Source: Tyto alba
Lineage: Eukaryota > Chordata > Aves > Strigiformes > Tytonidae
Direction of reading: 5' to 3'
NCBI RefSeq assembly: GCF_018691265.1
Contig: NW_024881322.1
Span: 1,426,001 to 1,490,000, forward strand
Length of the DNA: 64,000 nt
The notes under the pieces were generated by a model. The model did no database searches. It was not told the origin of the DNA and saw only the letters and a list, made by a program, of their open reading frames with translations. Positions 1-13,100 of the stretch are shown piece by piece; positions within the stretch are counted from its first letter, which is position 1; each line of letters begins with the position of its first letter. The position numbers and the translations under genes were made by a program.

Positions 1-534
1 TTTTTTTTTTTTTTTTTTTTTTCTTTTTTAACAATGCAGAAAGTTCTGGGCAACCATCTGCTATAGCTTTACTGTATCTCCGTTTGACTAGAGGGAAAAC
101 ACGGGTATTTTCTGATAGAGCACATCCTCAAGCTAAGGCACAAGCTACACTATTAGATAAGACTAAAGGAGCATCTATACAGGTCATCACACAGTATCGG
201 TCAAATCAGTAACGCAGATCTCACTTGCTTTGCCACTGACCTCAGCCTTTGTCATGACAGTTTGGATACCATCATTCGTACTGCTGTACACTATGATTTA
301 CCTTCCTTAAACTGTCGTCTTGGAATTCAGCCAAGTGGAGAAAAAAAAAAAAACAAAAAAACAAAAAAACACAGAAAAACAAACACCCACCACCACAAAA
401 AAAAAAAAAAAAAAAAAAGAAGATAAAACCCCCAAACCAGCATTATTTAACTACATTACATTTATAGGGAATGGTAACAGTCCATGTAACCTTAAAAACA
501 CTGATTTTAAATGTTTCTATTCCCCACTGATTGC
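1..534. other. Downstream flank with T-run, A-rich stretch and unexplained open frame
   Basis: The window opens with a 22-base T-run. From about position 3 to 209 the plus strand is open in one frame, including the peptide SGQPSAIALLYLRL and ending before TAA at 210-212, without an in-frame ATG. I do not recognise it. 330-418 is an A-rich low-complexity tract with a 22-base A-run (397-418). Confidence 0.35.
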
Positions 535-540
535 TTTATT
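535..540 (-). terminator. Candidate polyadenylation signal AATAAA
   Basis: The only AATAAA on the minus strand between the stop codon and about position 500. The following transcript sequence is rich in G and U, and long U-runs (complement of 397-418 and 340-380) could act as downstream elements, though they lie farther away than usual. No cleavage site can be assigned. Confidence 0.45.
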
Positions 541-2197
541 TTTGTAATATACAATAATCTTCTCTCCAAGACACTTGGCTGAAGAGCACTAGGATTCCAC
601 CTCAAGCGGTATTTTCAGATGAACTCTGCCCTCTTCCAAAATCAGCTCCTTTTGGGGTTGTTGAGAATTTTATCACATGGTCCAGGGCAAAACTCTCAAC
701 TTTGCCAAAAGCAGAATTAAGCAAACAGCACCTTCTAATTTTAAATGAGCACGGGGTCTAAATTAAAGCTGTTGTAATACATCCAGAAAGGGCTAGTGGC
801 AAATCAGAATGTAAAGAGATCGCTTCGGAAATTAAAGCCAGAAAACTAAGTTGTAAGGCAAAAAGTATTAATAATGGAAACTGCGCACATAAGCGATCAA
901 GATTTTCGTTTATACATAAAATTCTCATTATTTCAATTATTATAATGCTAAACACTAGAAGTTGAAAATGTAAGTACAATAAATGCACTGACTGCATCTT
1001 TATCAGTGAGCCTCAAAAATTTACTTTAATAAATGAATATTTACTTTTTCAATTCATCTTCCATGATAAAAATTTATACTAATTAAAATAAATAAAACGT
1101 TTAAAAATAAGTTGGTGTGCTATCATATATGCCCTTTACAATGGAGAGGATCAGAACTGTACACACAAATACCACAAGCAATTTGTAATCCATAAAATAA
1201 TACTGATCATAAGCCTACTACAGAATTAAACTACAGCTAATTCAATCAAATACAGAGTAAAATTAAAAATTAATTAAGCAAGAAATATATTTGATGAGGA
1301 CATGAACTACTCTAAAGTTTCAGTCCTAGAGCTCCGTAAATCAGACTCTGAAAGTCAATGGAAAAAAATGCAAATAAAACAGGAACAAAAGAATTCAAGA
1401 GTACTAGCGTGGTAAGTATGCTTAACTTCCTATAGACCAAATTGCTGTCTAAATGTAATTTATATTGTGTAAACATGGAGTGTCCAGAATGGCAAATACT
1501 GACCTGGGCCTGTAACTACAATTACTGCACTCGCACTGCTAACTGGGCAATAATGAAAAAAATCAAGAGTGGATTAAAACAAAAGAAAAAAAAAAAAAAG
1601 TATCAGAACAGGGTGTTCATATGTATTTTAAGGATAATCACCTGACTTAGGGCTCGAGGCCACTTCACTAAAATAGGAGAGACAGAATCCAGAGAACACG
1701 AGCATGTAGTGGAGACACAAAACGCAGTAGTTTGTGTCAACTGCACATTAATATTTGTTCTATGAAATCACAGAAGTAGTATATACCCTGCAAAAACAAG
1801 CAGTAATTGCCTGCATGGAAAACAAACTACTGTAGCGCACATTACAAACAGAGGTATTGCAAAACTTTAAGCAATGTGGACCAGTAATCATCAGCAAAAG
1901 CTGATTTAACTTTTAAGCACATTTGGATTATTGAAAATAATAGGCATTCATTACAATCTTCCTATTTAAAAATGAAAATAAAATTTCCAATAAAATAAAT
2001 AGCTGAAGTGTGATTACCACTCATCTTATTTGTAGGAAAATCTTCTCATTATGCAAGCGTCATATCTACAGTGCCCTAAACAATGGCAGAATTAAATACA
2101 TGTTGCTCCTTAAACTGGCAATCACACTTCCATGGTATAATATCCTACAGTGATATATATACACACACAGATACACGCAATTCCCCTTGCTTCAGTT
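536..2197 (-). other. SLC4A7: SLC4A7 3'UTR (extent inferred)
   Basis: AT-rich sequence follows the stop codon with no recognisable coding content. It runs at least to the candidate AATAAA at 540-535. An ATTAAA at 1030-1025 could give a shorter form. The human 3'UTR is longer (several kb), so the transcript may also continue past position 1. Confidence 0.6.
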
Positions 2198-2279
2198 CTA
2201 TAAAGACGTCTCAGCATCCACGTATTTCACAACAGGTGAATCTTCTACATTTATTTTCACACTTTCTGGTTTTTCAGGG
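2198..2279 (-). CDS. SLC4A7: SLC4A7 last coding exon: tail ending in PDZ ligand ETSL
   Basis: After acceptor CGAACAG the exon encodes [20 protein letters not shown] and DAETSL, then TAG at 2198-2200. ETSL (2201-2212) is a class I PDZ ligand; in mammalian NBCn1 the same terminus binds scaffold proteins. The ends of the tail are conserved but SPVVKY replaces EPRKKY of human. The exon continues into the 3'UTR. Confidence 0.96.
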
Positions 2280-5200
2280 CTGTTCGAAAGCAAAGGGAAA
2301 CACATAAGGCTTGGTTCGCTTAAGTAAAGGTCAACTTGCAAATATTTTATACTTAATAATGAACACTGGAGGTATTTATGTAAGGACACTTATGATTATG
2401 CATTTGTATTAGATTCCAGTAATTGTTAAATACTATTCACAGCAACAGTACAAGCTTCAAGACAGAAATGACCAACATCTCATCTATAAATACCATTTCC
2501 AGTCCCACTCCTTTTACTGATTCTATTGATTTGAAATTGTTCTGCAAAACATCTTTTGAAAAAAAAAAAAAAAAAAAAACAAAAAAAAACAACACAGCAA
2601 AGAGAACAACACAAACCAAAAAAACCACAAAAACGTCTGTTTAAAAATACTCCAAAATACGTAACAACCAATATTATTAATACTGCTTAATTACTGGGCA
2701 GGGAAAGAATTTTATTCAAGACTGGGAAAACATTGCAGTCTCTTCAAACTCGGGAAGCACACTTGTAAGGGCAGGAGAGAAGAGCCAGAAATCTGTGTAA
2801 GTGTCCAAGTGGCAGACCCTAAAGACACCAGGGCGGCTGGCACCTGAGCAGCCGACACGCTTCGGCAGCCAGACACTGAACGGCGGCTTATCCGAGGACA
2901 GAAGGGAAGGTCCGGGGGTCGTTACAGGCCAGCAGAAGAGAAATGGGAACAGCGTACGAGGGAGGATTCCCTAGGTATGGATTTCAGAGGAATTGACACG
3001 TCTGAGGAGCTGCTCTTTAAGGAAAAAAATGTATTAGAAATTCATGCAAAGAGAAATATTCTGGATTCCTTAGAAAATATAAGCGTGCCTGGACCCCGCA
3101 GAGTCTACAGAATAGGAGAGATGGTGGAGGGAGAAAGAAAAAGTAACCCCGATCAGTTCAGGGAAGACACAAAAAAAAAAAAAAAAAAGAACGAAAAATA
3201 ATTTTTCTAAAAAGGTAAGATCTTTAAGAAATAATGCCAACCTACGCAACATGTCATCTGGAATTCCAAAACACTGATTGCTTCAATCTTCATCCTACTT
3301 GAAACCTGTACCTCTAAAAACCAGCAGTGCATGCAGAACCATTTTCACCGCAGCACTAAACGTTTTTTCCATACTATCACATGAAGACCGTTACACAGAA
3401 AAACCTTAGCAGAACTGAGATGAAAAATTTACTGGGAATTACTTCTGACTGAGCTGTGGTGACACCTCCAAGTACCTCCAGACCCCCCGTATAAGAAAGG
3501 GTCGCAAAGACCTGAGAGAGCACCCACGGGCGGTCACGCTCGGGAAGCCCTGCCTTCTACCCACATCCACACAAGATCAGGTGGCCTCCTGAAAGAGCGA
3601 GCTTCCAGCACCAGTGGTTTTATCTTCAGTTTGCAGTTTTAGCAAGTTCCCTTCCAAGATGCAATATTTGCCATGCTAATCTCAAAGAAAGCACGTTATG
3701 GAATCAAATCTTATCTATAGTAAAATATAAAAAAATAGATGGAATACTGAATATGACCTAGGTATATACATATAATTCTATACTAACTTATCCTACTCAG
3801 GAAGCAGGAAAGCACAAGGTGAAGTTGCACTAACTTCTAACCTGCTTGAAAAGCATATCTAAGAATTTTAATTCTTCTGGGAAGAGAAGCACAGGTCTGT
3901 ATCTCTCCCAGCCTTACATACCCAAGGACTATCAGAAGTATCCACAAATTCTGTAACAGGTTTCTGAGAACTTAGCATGAAAGAAAATAAAGAATTAAAG
4001 GAGGAGGATATACTGACAGACATACTCTGTTTTCTAATGCCTCTATTACCTAACTTCCTGACAGCCTAGATCATGTGATATTCAAGTTCTTCAAAATGTG
4101 TTTATTTAAAACCTGTATTTAAACACTTTTAAACGTTTAAATGGTACAGGTTGAAGATTCACTGAACACTAACGAGTTTCTTCAGTTTTTCCTATTACAA
4201 CACCTCCACATTCTCTCCTTGTCCCTTCCTTCACCCTTGGTTGAGCTACTGTATGGGCAAAACAAAGCGCATTTCCGCGCCAGGTTTGAAGCCATTCATG
4301 TGCTGAATAAACAGATGATGTACAAGGGCTAAGTGGCCAGTCACTACTGCTGTTCCACGATGCAAGCTCCACAGTATCCGATAGCTTGAATAATTATGTA
4401 CTAACACTCCCTCGCCACCAACTCTTTCACCAAGACGTATTTTTATACAAAACTTGGCAATTCCGTACCTCTGAAACCTGACTTCCTTTGTCAGATTTGT
4501 CTGAAAGGGATCAACCAAAGGAAGATGCACGTACAGACAGCAGGATTGCATAAATTTAGTTTTCTGAGTCAACCAGGCCTGGTCTCCCCTTTCTTGCACA
4601 GTAAGTCGCATTGTGATGGAATAGTCTACAGATACCAGTCCCTATAAATTACAAGCCTTTCAGGAAGTTTGCGATATTTCAGATAAATATTCAGGATCTG
4701 GTCTGTTCCCCGTGACAGATTCAGCCAGAGAGGTAAGAAACTAGGCTAGAAGAGCAGAATGATTCATTACACACAGGCTTTCTTGTTTGATGGGGAGCTC
4801 ACGGAGAAAGAGGCTCCTGGCCATGACAGAAGATGCATGTCAGCTTATAGGAAATGTTCGTTCATAGCACCAACAACTCCTAATCTGTCCAGTATTTCAT
4901 TCAAGTTTATTTCACATCCAGTGAAGAGAATATTTGAGCAGGTTTAATTTTTAGAGATTAAAAATGAGCTGGGGAGAAACGAACCAGCCAACCAACTCAC
5001 ACACAAAAACAGATCCTAGGGCAGCATAAAGCAACAACAGAAGTGTTGGACTTACCTTTTATTCCCATGGGAATTTGTAATGTTCAGGATCAAACAATCC
5101 CATGCTCATACACACTCTAGTAAAGCTTTTAGAAACCCTAAGCCCAGAGTAGCAAACAACTGTATTAAGCAAATAAAGAGTAACTTTAAAATTGCAATAA

Positions 5201-8200
5201 TACATCTAATAAAGCAATGAGAACTCCTTATAGAAACTGTTCAACTTCAGAGTAAAGAGCAAAAATTAAGTTCAAATTCAAGTTCCTCAAAAGTAGGAAG
5301 TCAATGCAAATTTACAAACAACATAAATTCATTTTTTTGAGATACATTTCAAGAAACAGAAGTGCAGCTATTAGCTGCTAAACACAAGACCATCGTTAGA
5401 AAACGCACGAGTAATTATAGCTACCTCAGGTTAGCTCTGGTTACTTTGGCATTCTCAGTACTCATGGCAAGAGCCTTCCACTGTGCAGTTTTGGCCATTT
5501 CGTCTGATATGTTTACAACTGAGGGATCAATGCTAAAGAACAAACATACTTTCTGGTTAGTATTCAATACCTCGCAACAGCATTGTATTTACTGTCACTC
5601 ATCATTTACATCAGTTGTACCTTCTTTCAATATTTACGCAGCCACGAGTTGAGTTAATCTCTTACAAATGTATTTCAACAAAAATCTGAGAATGTAACTG
5701 ACTGGCACTGCCTTAATCACGTAACGTCTTACAACAGTTCTTCAGATAGATACCATTGAGACGTTGAGAATATCTGAGATCTCATTTTTAAATTACCTGT
5801 AACTTCAGATAATTATTTCTCATACTCAGAAATAATGAAATTAATCACCTTGTTCTGCTAAGACTTTCATAAATCAGAATTATTTTAAGTTGTTTCCAGG
5901 AAATAAACAATAGCAAAAGAGCAGACGTTAATAAAATTCTGAAACTGGTAACTCGGTTGATATTTAAAACTAGTAAAAATCTAGAAGTCCCAATTATTTA
6001 GACAGATTTCAAGTTATTTTCTTCCTGCGGAGTTGTACTAGTCATTTTTAGAGGATTTTTTGCCACCATCCCCCCAAGTCCTGCAGAAGAGAAGTCTACC
6101 CTCACAGATGGCAAGCCTTCAAAACTTATTTCTCCCTTTGCCCTCCACACATTTGTATGTATTTAGGTGTTGTCTGCAGATATATTTTCTGTTCCATTCC
6201 ACACTTAAGCTTCAGAATCTACTCCAGGGTATCTGTACGAGTTCTTCAAACTGCATAAAAATCCTTCGAAGCCATTCTTCCCCAGGATCCTCACAAGATG
6301 CACCGCAGTGAAATATACAGTAAACACACATGCATACACTCGAGGAAATTGCAGTTCTACTGTGAGAGCAAGTAATTAGCAACTCCAGCGGTTTTTGAAA
6401 AAAGCTTTAGCATTTTCACTTGAGTTGCCGAAGTCTGATGAAGCCTGCTCCTGGAGCAGACAATAGCACCCAGCAGGAAAACCTGTCTAATCCAAAAATC
6501 TGCCGGTTCCCAGCTCAGATCAGGGTAGACCTGACACCACCCCAGATCCACAGGAAAGCCAGTTCTTAACCTAGGAACCCTCAGTAATGGAGAGGCAAAA
6601 CAAGCTGGCCAGCTCTTGATCTGTCACATCATCTGGGTGTGCTGAACAGTTGTAGAACACCTGACAGCTAAGCTGAACACAGCCCCGGAAAGGGAGATAC
6701 GTGCTGAGACAAAAACCCTTCCAGTGCTGGAGGAACTTCCCACCAGTGAAATCCCAGCACTGCCTTCTCTGGGAGAGAACTGTAACGCTGTCCTCAAATT
6801 TACTCTCAGAAAATGACCTTTTAAAGTAAAAACAGCTGCCTGTAGAAAGGTTTGGTGGTTCATTTTTCTTTTTTTTTTTTTTTTTTTTTTTTGTTTTTGG
6901 GTTTGTTGGGTTTTTTTTGTATCACAGAAATTATAGACTTTAGCCCTCACTTTAATAAACCAAGGAACTGCACATTTAGACTTTTCCTGAAAAACCCAAG
7001 TGGCTGGTAAACACATGGCTCAACTGATGCTATTAGTTGCTTAATACTCAGCATTTCATGCACAGTAACACACACGTATTCCACAAAAACTGACCAAGGA
7101 CGCTTCCTCACCTTGAGTACAGCTTGTTGAAATTGAGTCATCTGATCTGTTCAAGATGGTCATGTAAATTTATAATTAAGATGCAGTTTTAAAGAACAGT
7201 GCAACATAAAAATGCTACTATAGCACCATGAAATGTACCTTCATACTTCCTAATCGTGGCTTGGGGTCAAAAAAAGTTAATCCAACTCATACACAGTGAA
7301 CTTAATATAAAGCAAAATACAGCACGTGATAATAAAAAAAAAACAAAACAAAACAAAACAACACAACAAAACAAAACAAAAAAAACTCTTAAAGACCAAC
7401 ATTCTTTCATACCTGTATTTTAGGGTTTTTACAGGAAAATCCAAATTTGCATCTCCATATGCAAGGTGTACACTTTCATTGTCTCCCGTCTGAAGCATTC
7501 TCTCTGCTTCCTGTAAATTCCAAGTAAAAAGTTCATAAAATTACTCATGCAGCAGAAATGGAAGTAGTATCTCACGCTGATGATTCATTTCCACTGGGGT
7601 CAAGGGCATTTCCCTGCGGGTACTGGAGTTGAACACAGGGGAGGCAGGTTAAGACCTTTTTTCTTAGAAGTGTTTTATCCAGGTAAGGGGAATGGGGAAG
7701 GGAGGGTGTTACAAGTTTTGTAACGAATTCAGCTAGCTGGTGTAGGTAGGTAAGACTTTTACGGAGAAGTTTTATGAGCTATATTACTATATTGCTGGTA
7801 ACTAGCAGTTGGTTTTAATTACAGGTCTGCAATCACACACAAGCAAAATGTCCCCGATAGGATGAACAGTTTTGTAATTAAACAACCGTATCCCACTGCT
7901 TTTCTATCCCTCTCCCTTTATTCTCCTTCTAACCTGATGAAGGACAAAGAAAACAACATTCTGTACTAAAAATTGCTTCTTTTCATTTTGCTTGCTAATT
8001 TTAATAACAAATAAGAATCACAGTTCATAACAGCATCATTGAAACAGTGACTTTCCCTCATCTTCTTTGCCAGTAACAGTTCCTCTAGCATTAAATCTCA
8101 TTAGCAAAGAATTTTAAAACGCTTATTTGGAATGTAGGGTCATATGCTCCAGGCACTTAAAATTCCTTTAAGTCTCATCAAGTACTTTATAGTAGTTTAC

Positions 8201-10102
8201 AACATCCTTAGTTTGACCGTTTTCACACTTACTGCTTTCTCTTTTTTCTTCTTGTCATCTTCTTTCTTCTTTTTACTTTCTGGCATAAGATCATCAAGCC
8301 AGCTAAGCTCTCTTTTGGTGAAACATAAATCCATGAGCTTGCGAATGAACACCAATGCTAGGACCTTAAGGGAACCAGAAATGGAATAATTTACATTAGA
8401 CTTTTTAAAGAAATAAAAATGCACACACACACACTTTTAATACCTTCCGAATCTCTAACTGAAGGCCTTTCTCATTGTGGTAAGATAAAACCAGCACTAA
8501 GTGAAATGATTTCCACTTTCAATAGCTATTCCTAACTGAAGTGTTTATTTTCAGGAAATGAAAAGTCCTTGTGTTTCCAAAGTGAACAACTTGTACTACA
8601 CGTTCTTCTGTTTCTTACCCACTCCCCTCTTCCTTAGGGCAGCAAATACATTCTGAAGAGATTCTGGATGATGCACATACTTTTGGAAAATTATTAACTT
8701 GTGTAACAGAAAACTTACCATCATAGGGAAAACAACAGCGGCTGCAGAGGCTTTGATCACCCACAGCAGAACGAGACAAGTGAGCTGAACAACTGTAAAG
8801 ATATGGACCTTCCAGAGCGGCACATAACGCAGGTAAATCAGGTCAGGTTGATGTTTGGCAGGCATTCCAAACAGTTTTATACGGTCAAAAAACTGTATGG
8901 AAAAATAAAATTGTCCTTTAGTTAATTATTTTCTTCCCCTCTGGAAGAAAATAAACATTCTCAGGGGACTCCAGAAATGTAAGTTAATCCCAAATAAAAT
9001 ACTAACAAAGGACACTGAACGTTCAGTGGGGTAGGCTTGGGGGACTGTTTCGTGGTGCTGGGTTTTTTCTCCCCCTCATTACTATTACAAAATTTCAGAA
9101 TATTTCAGATAATTTGTTGATCAGCTACACTACTGAAAGAATAAATACAAGAACTGAGAAGTGAAGGCACAACGTGGCAAGAACAAATATCCAAACATGA
9201 CACTCAAGAAATGATCTTGCACAATATTCAGACAATATGGGCTAACTTTATCATTGCTCATATAAAGTAATGTGTTTCCTTTTCATTTAGTGTTAAGCAA
9301 AAGCAAATTCTCATTAAAATCAGACTTTACCTGAATGCCTTTTAATGAAGATACTCCCATGTAAAGAAAGACGCCATACAAAACCGGCATTGGAATAAAC
9401 TGGGGAGGAAAACACACCCACACAGTTACTTGTGGAGCCCACATGGTGTAACACAGCTGCCCATATTAGTGAGGCACATGGGCCAAGTTATTTTACTTAA
9501 GTGAAATCTGTAAAAGCTGAGGCTCTTTTAGAGAATATACATGCATCGCTGAGCAGCAAAAAAGCCTCGAGCTAACAAGGCCATCACCAGGATTAAAAAA
9601 GTGGTTTTGTCTTGACTGCCCATTCATTCCATTTTCTAGGTTGCAACCCAGATTTCGATTAATGCTAAGGATGCTGCTTCATGGTGCTACCTGACAGGAA
9701 CTGTATGGAGACCACCAGTTTCAGGAAACTGCCATATGAAGTTTTACTCCTGATCACTAATCTTGCGTTTCTTGAGCAGACGAAGCAAAAAATCCACCAT
9801 ACCTACCGAGCTAAGAACATCTGCTAGTTATTCAGGACTATATTTTGCTCCAATAAGGCCAATTTTGAGCTAAGATAATGAAGTTGTCCACTGGGTTCAG
9901 TGGCACTTGCACCAAACGTCTGCAGCCTACACAAAGCAAGCGAAGCTTTCTTTGCTCCTGAATTCACAAAACTTCTGAGTAAAGGACAGCCAAGACATAA
10001 TTCCAAATCTTAATAAAAACTGCTGCTATCAAGTCTGAACAAAAGCTTTAACTGAAACTTAAATATCGAGGAATACATCTACGCCATAAGGATTAATTAC
10101 TG

Positions 10103-10136
<34 letters not shown>

Positions 10137-13100
10137 CAGGTCTCTTCAGTGTAAGCTCCATAATTGGACATGCTAGTACTTCACTTATGTTAACTTCTAC
10201 TGCATTAATCAGTATAAATCTATACACAGAAGAAAAGCACAACCACCTAGAGATGCAAGGCTCTGTTCTCCCTTTTTTTGAACAATAATAGCCATTAGCA
10301 TTGATAAAGAAAAACATTTCATAAAAAGTAATAGTAATACCATTCCTATTACCCCTTGGTTCCATAAAAAAACCCAAAAATAGTAGTTTCTAAGAATCAG
10401 ATGTTAAAACATAAACATCTAGCTTCAGCAAACAGCACTTTTCTCTATTGCTTTCAAGTAACAATAAATCTATTTCAGTATTTCTGCTTTTGATTCTGAT
10501 CATCCGCATTACACAGCTAAGCTCTTGGTTGAAAAGCTTTTCAACCAGAGATTGTAGAATCTGAAGACTCATTTTTAATAACGGTTACTGCCTTATTGTT
10601 TCCAGACCTTTACATTCTTTAACACAAATGGTCAACTATTAAGAATTGATAATATGTGGCTCTAATTAGGAAACTGGTTGTATGTTCATAGGTTTATTTC
10701 TTTCCATTATCTAAACTTAAACAGCCATTACAAGTTACTTTTTTTTTTTTTTTTTGTGAAATGACTGGAGATCTGTCTTTAAACAGACTTTTACAAAGTT
10801 CTTCAAAAATATTAGCAATTATGCAATTTATGCCGTATCTGCTGTTCTGGCAACAAAAAGACAGGTTTTTTTAATTTCTCCTTTTAGCTACTGGATTTGA
10901 AACAACAAAGCAGAAGTTGAACAGATTTCACTGAACTCTGAGCAGAAAGCCAACTGAAGTGATTGGTTTTATTCTCAAAAAAGTCTTCAGATGGGTACTA
11001 CTGACACAAATTATGAGACAAAGTGTAAACTGAGGTCACAATATGACCTGAAAGACCTATTACAGCATGAGAAGTAAACAATGTAATTTCTGATGATCAC
11101 TTTGTTTGTTTCTTCTGCTACATTCTATTACTTCCACTCAAGTAACTGTATCTTTCTCACATTCCTTTTCTCTCTCCATTTATGCACTCCCATGAAAACT
11201 ACAGGAGAGCTGTTATAGGTAACATGGACTCCAGAAACTAAAAAACAGCTGGCAAGAAAATCAGCTAACATGGACAAAGGTTGCTTTCCTCACTACTCCC
11301 TACAGTTCTAGCTTGCTCATATTTCATTTTCTTACATCTCCCCCACCGTTTCTATTCAACTAACCCTTGTTGTCAAAAAAAGCCATTTGAGACCGAGTCT
11401 AGGCATATTTTACTTAACATAATAAAACTTGCTAACATTGTGAAATGCTAAATCACACTATCAAAATCAAAAGCAAAAAGAAAATACAAATATTTCGGAA
11501 AAAATTGTCTTTTACCTTTAACACGGACGTCATGAACACTGACAGCCCCATCAGGACAAAAATCATCAATCCTGTCACCCGCTGCTCCCGGATTCCCAAA
11601 AACTTCGGTTGCTCTCCTGGTGCTGAGCATTCAGATTCAACTTTCAGGCTGTTAACGTGACTTATAGACAGGACAGTTGCAGCAACAAACCATGGTAAAC
11701 CCATAACAGAACATATCCCCAACATAACACCAACCATGAGCAGGTCAAGGTGATAACCACAGCCTTTCTGTAAAATTAAGCAAACACATCATTTGACAAA
11801 CTTTCTATTTGTATGATACCATACCTACAACTTAGCTGGTAAATAACAGATAACTACAACAGTTACATGCTTGGAGAGTCCACAAAATTATATTTGTTCT
11901 TTATTAGTCAATATATGCATCTATTTAGTAGCTGCTGGTAATGTTTCCATTTTCAATTAAACTCAGCTTACGCAACATCAGTTTTGTGAAAATTACTTTT
12001 ACCTTCAGCTTATGCTCTTTCCTGTTTATAATAACAGCTGTTATTTGCTGATCCATGAAAATGAGAATGGTACAGAGCAAAGCAGGGACCGCAGCTATCA
12101 GAAGTGTCCACCAAGGATTGCTTCCGAGAGGATCTATGAACCACCCTCGGTCTTTCCGGGTGGGCTGAAAAAACAAGCATCAACGACCAGAATTAATGAC
12201 CAAAAGAAAATGCAGATTTTATTGCTACGAACAGCTGCAATGAACAGATTAACAGCCTCTTAAATATGTGTTTAGATTTTTTTCCAATGGCTCGGACCAA
12301 AAGATTGATTTAGCGGTTACATGTGAACATGACATTTATATGGGAGAAATTCAAACAAATCCATTGCGTTCCTTCATTTTTGTACATTTGCATAAAAGAA
12401 AGCTTCCTTTTCAGTGGTACCATAATAGGAAGTACAGTTTCTTCTGTCAGATGAGCCATACATCCAAAACAGAAAAAAGAGATTACTTCATCAACTACAT
12501 TGCAAGTAAAAAAGGTAAATTTCTGTTTCTATATAATTCTGTTGTTCTACTGTCTATGAAACTGCAAGCCTTTAAAAAGTGAAGTTTTTTAAAAGGTTTT
12601 ATTTCTTACTTCAAACTTCTCTGGAACATGAAGCTTAGGAGAAGGCACTCCAACAAGATAATCAATCAAAACCATGATTACTATGGTCAGAAATACCGCA
12701 AAGTCACTGATGGTAGAACGCACCTATAAAGAAAAGACTTGTATTAACTCCTGCTTTTTCATCATTATAATCTGCACACACAGCAAGACAGTTTTCTTCC
12801 CTATGAATAGTGAAGTGTATTTATAATATGCTACACCATTGAATATTATACATATTTTCTCTTTTTGTTAGAAAATTTGAGGTGTCTGACAGCATAGCAT
12901 GAAGTTGCAGAAGGTAAGTATTCTGTACAGCTGTTCGTCCAATTATCCTATTTTAAATGGATCTACTGCAAGAAGCAAATTACTTCAAATAACTCCTTCC
13001 TCATCTTCCTGTCTCCTTAACTCTACTAGGAAGCTGTGCCATCACACTAGTAGCTGGTAGCCTAGTTCAGTAGCATCACTGAATTGTTCTGAAATCAATA

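Larger units (their letters stand above)
9400..11515. other. Intron between 11516-11767 and 9331-9399
   Basis: It contains an (AT)n microsatellite (10106-10132), a T-run (10739-10757) and a perfect 22-bp palindrome (10526-10547). No exon-like segment was found. Confidence 0.8.

Noticed and set aside
12028..12043. 16-bp palindrome AATAACAGCTGTTATT
   Set aside because: It falls in the coding exon for the conserved AVIIN residues and is explained by codon content.
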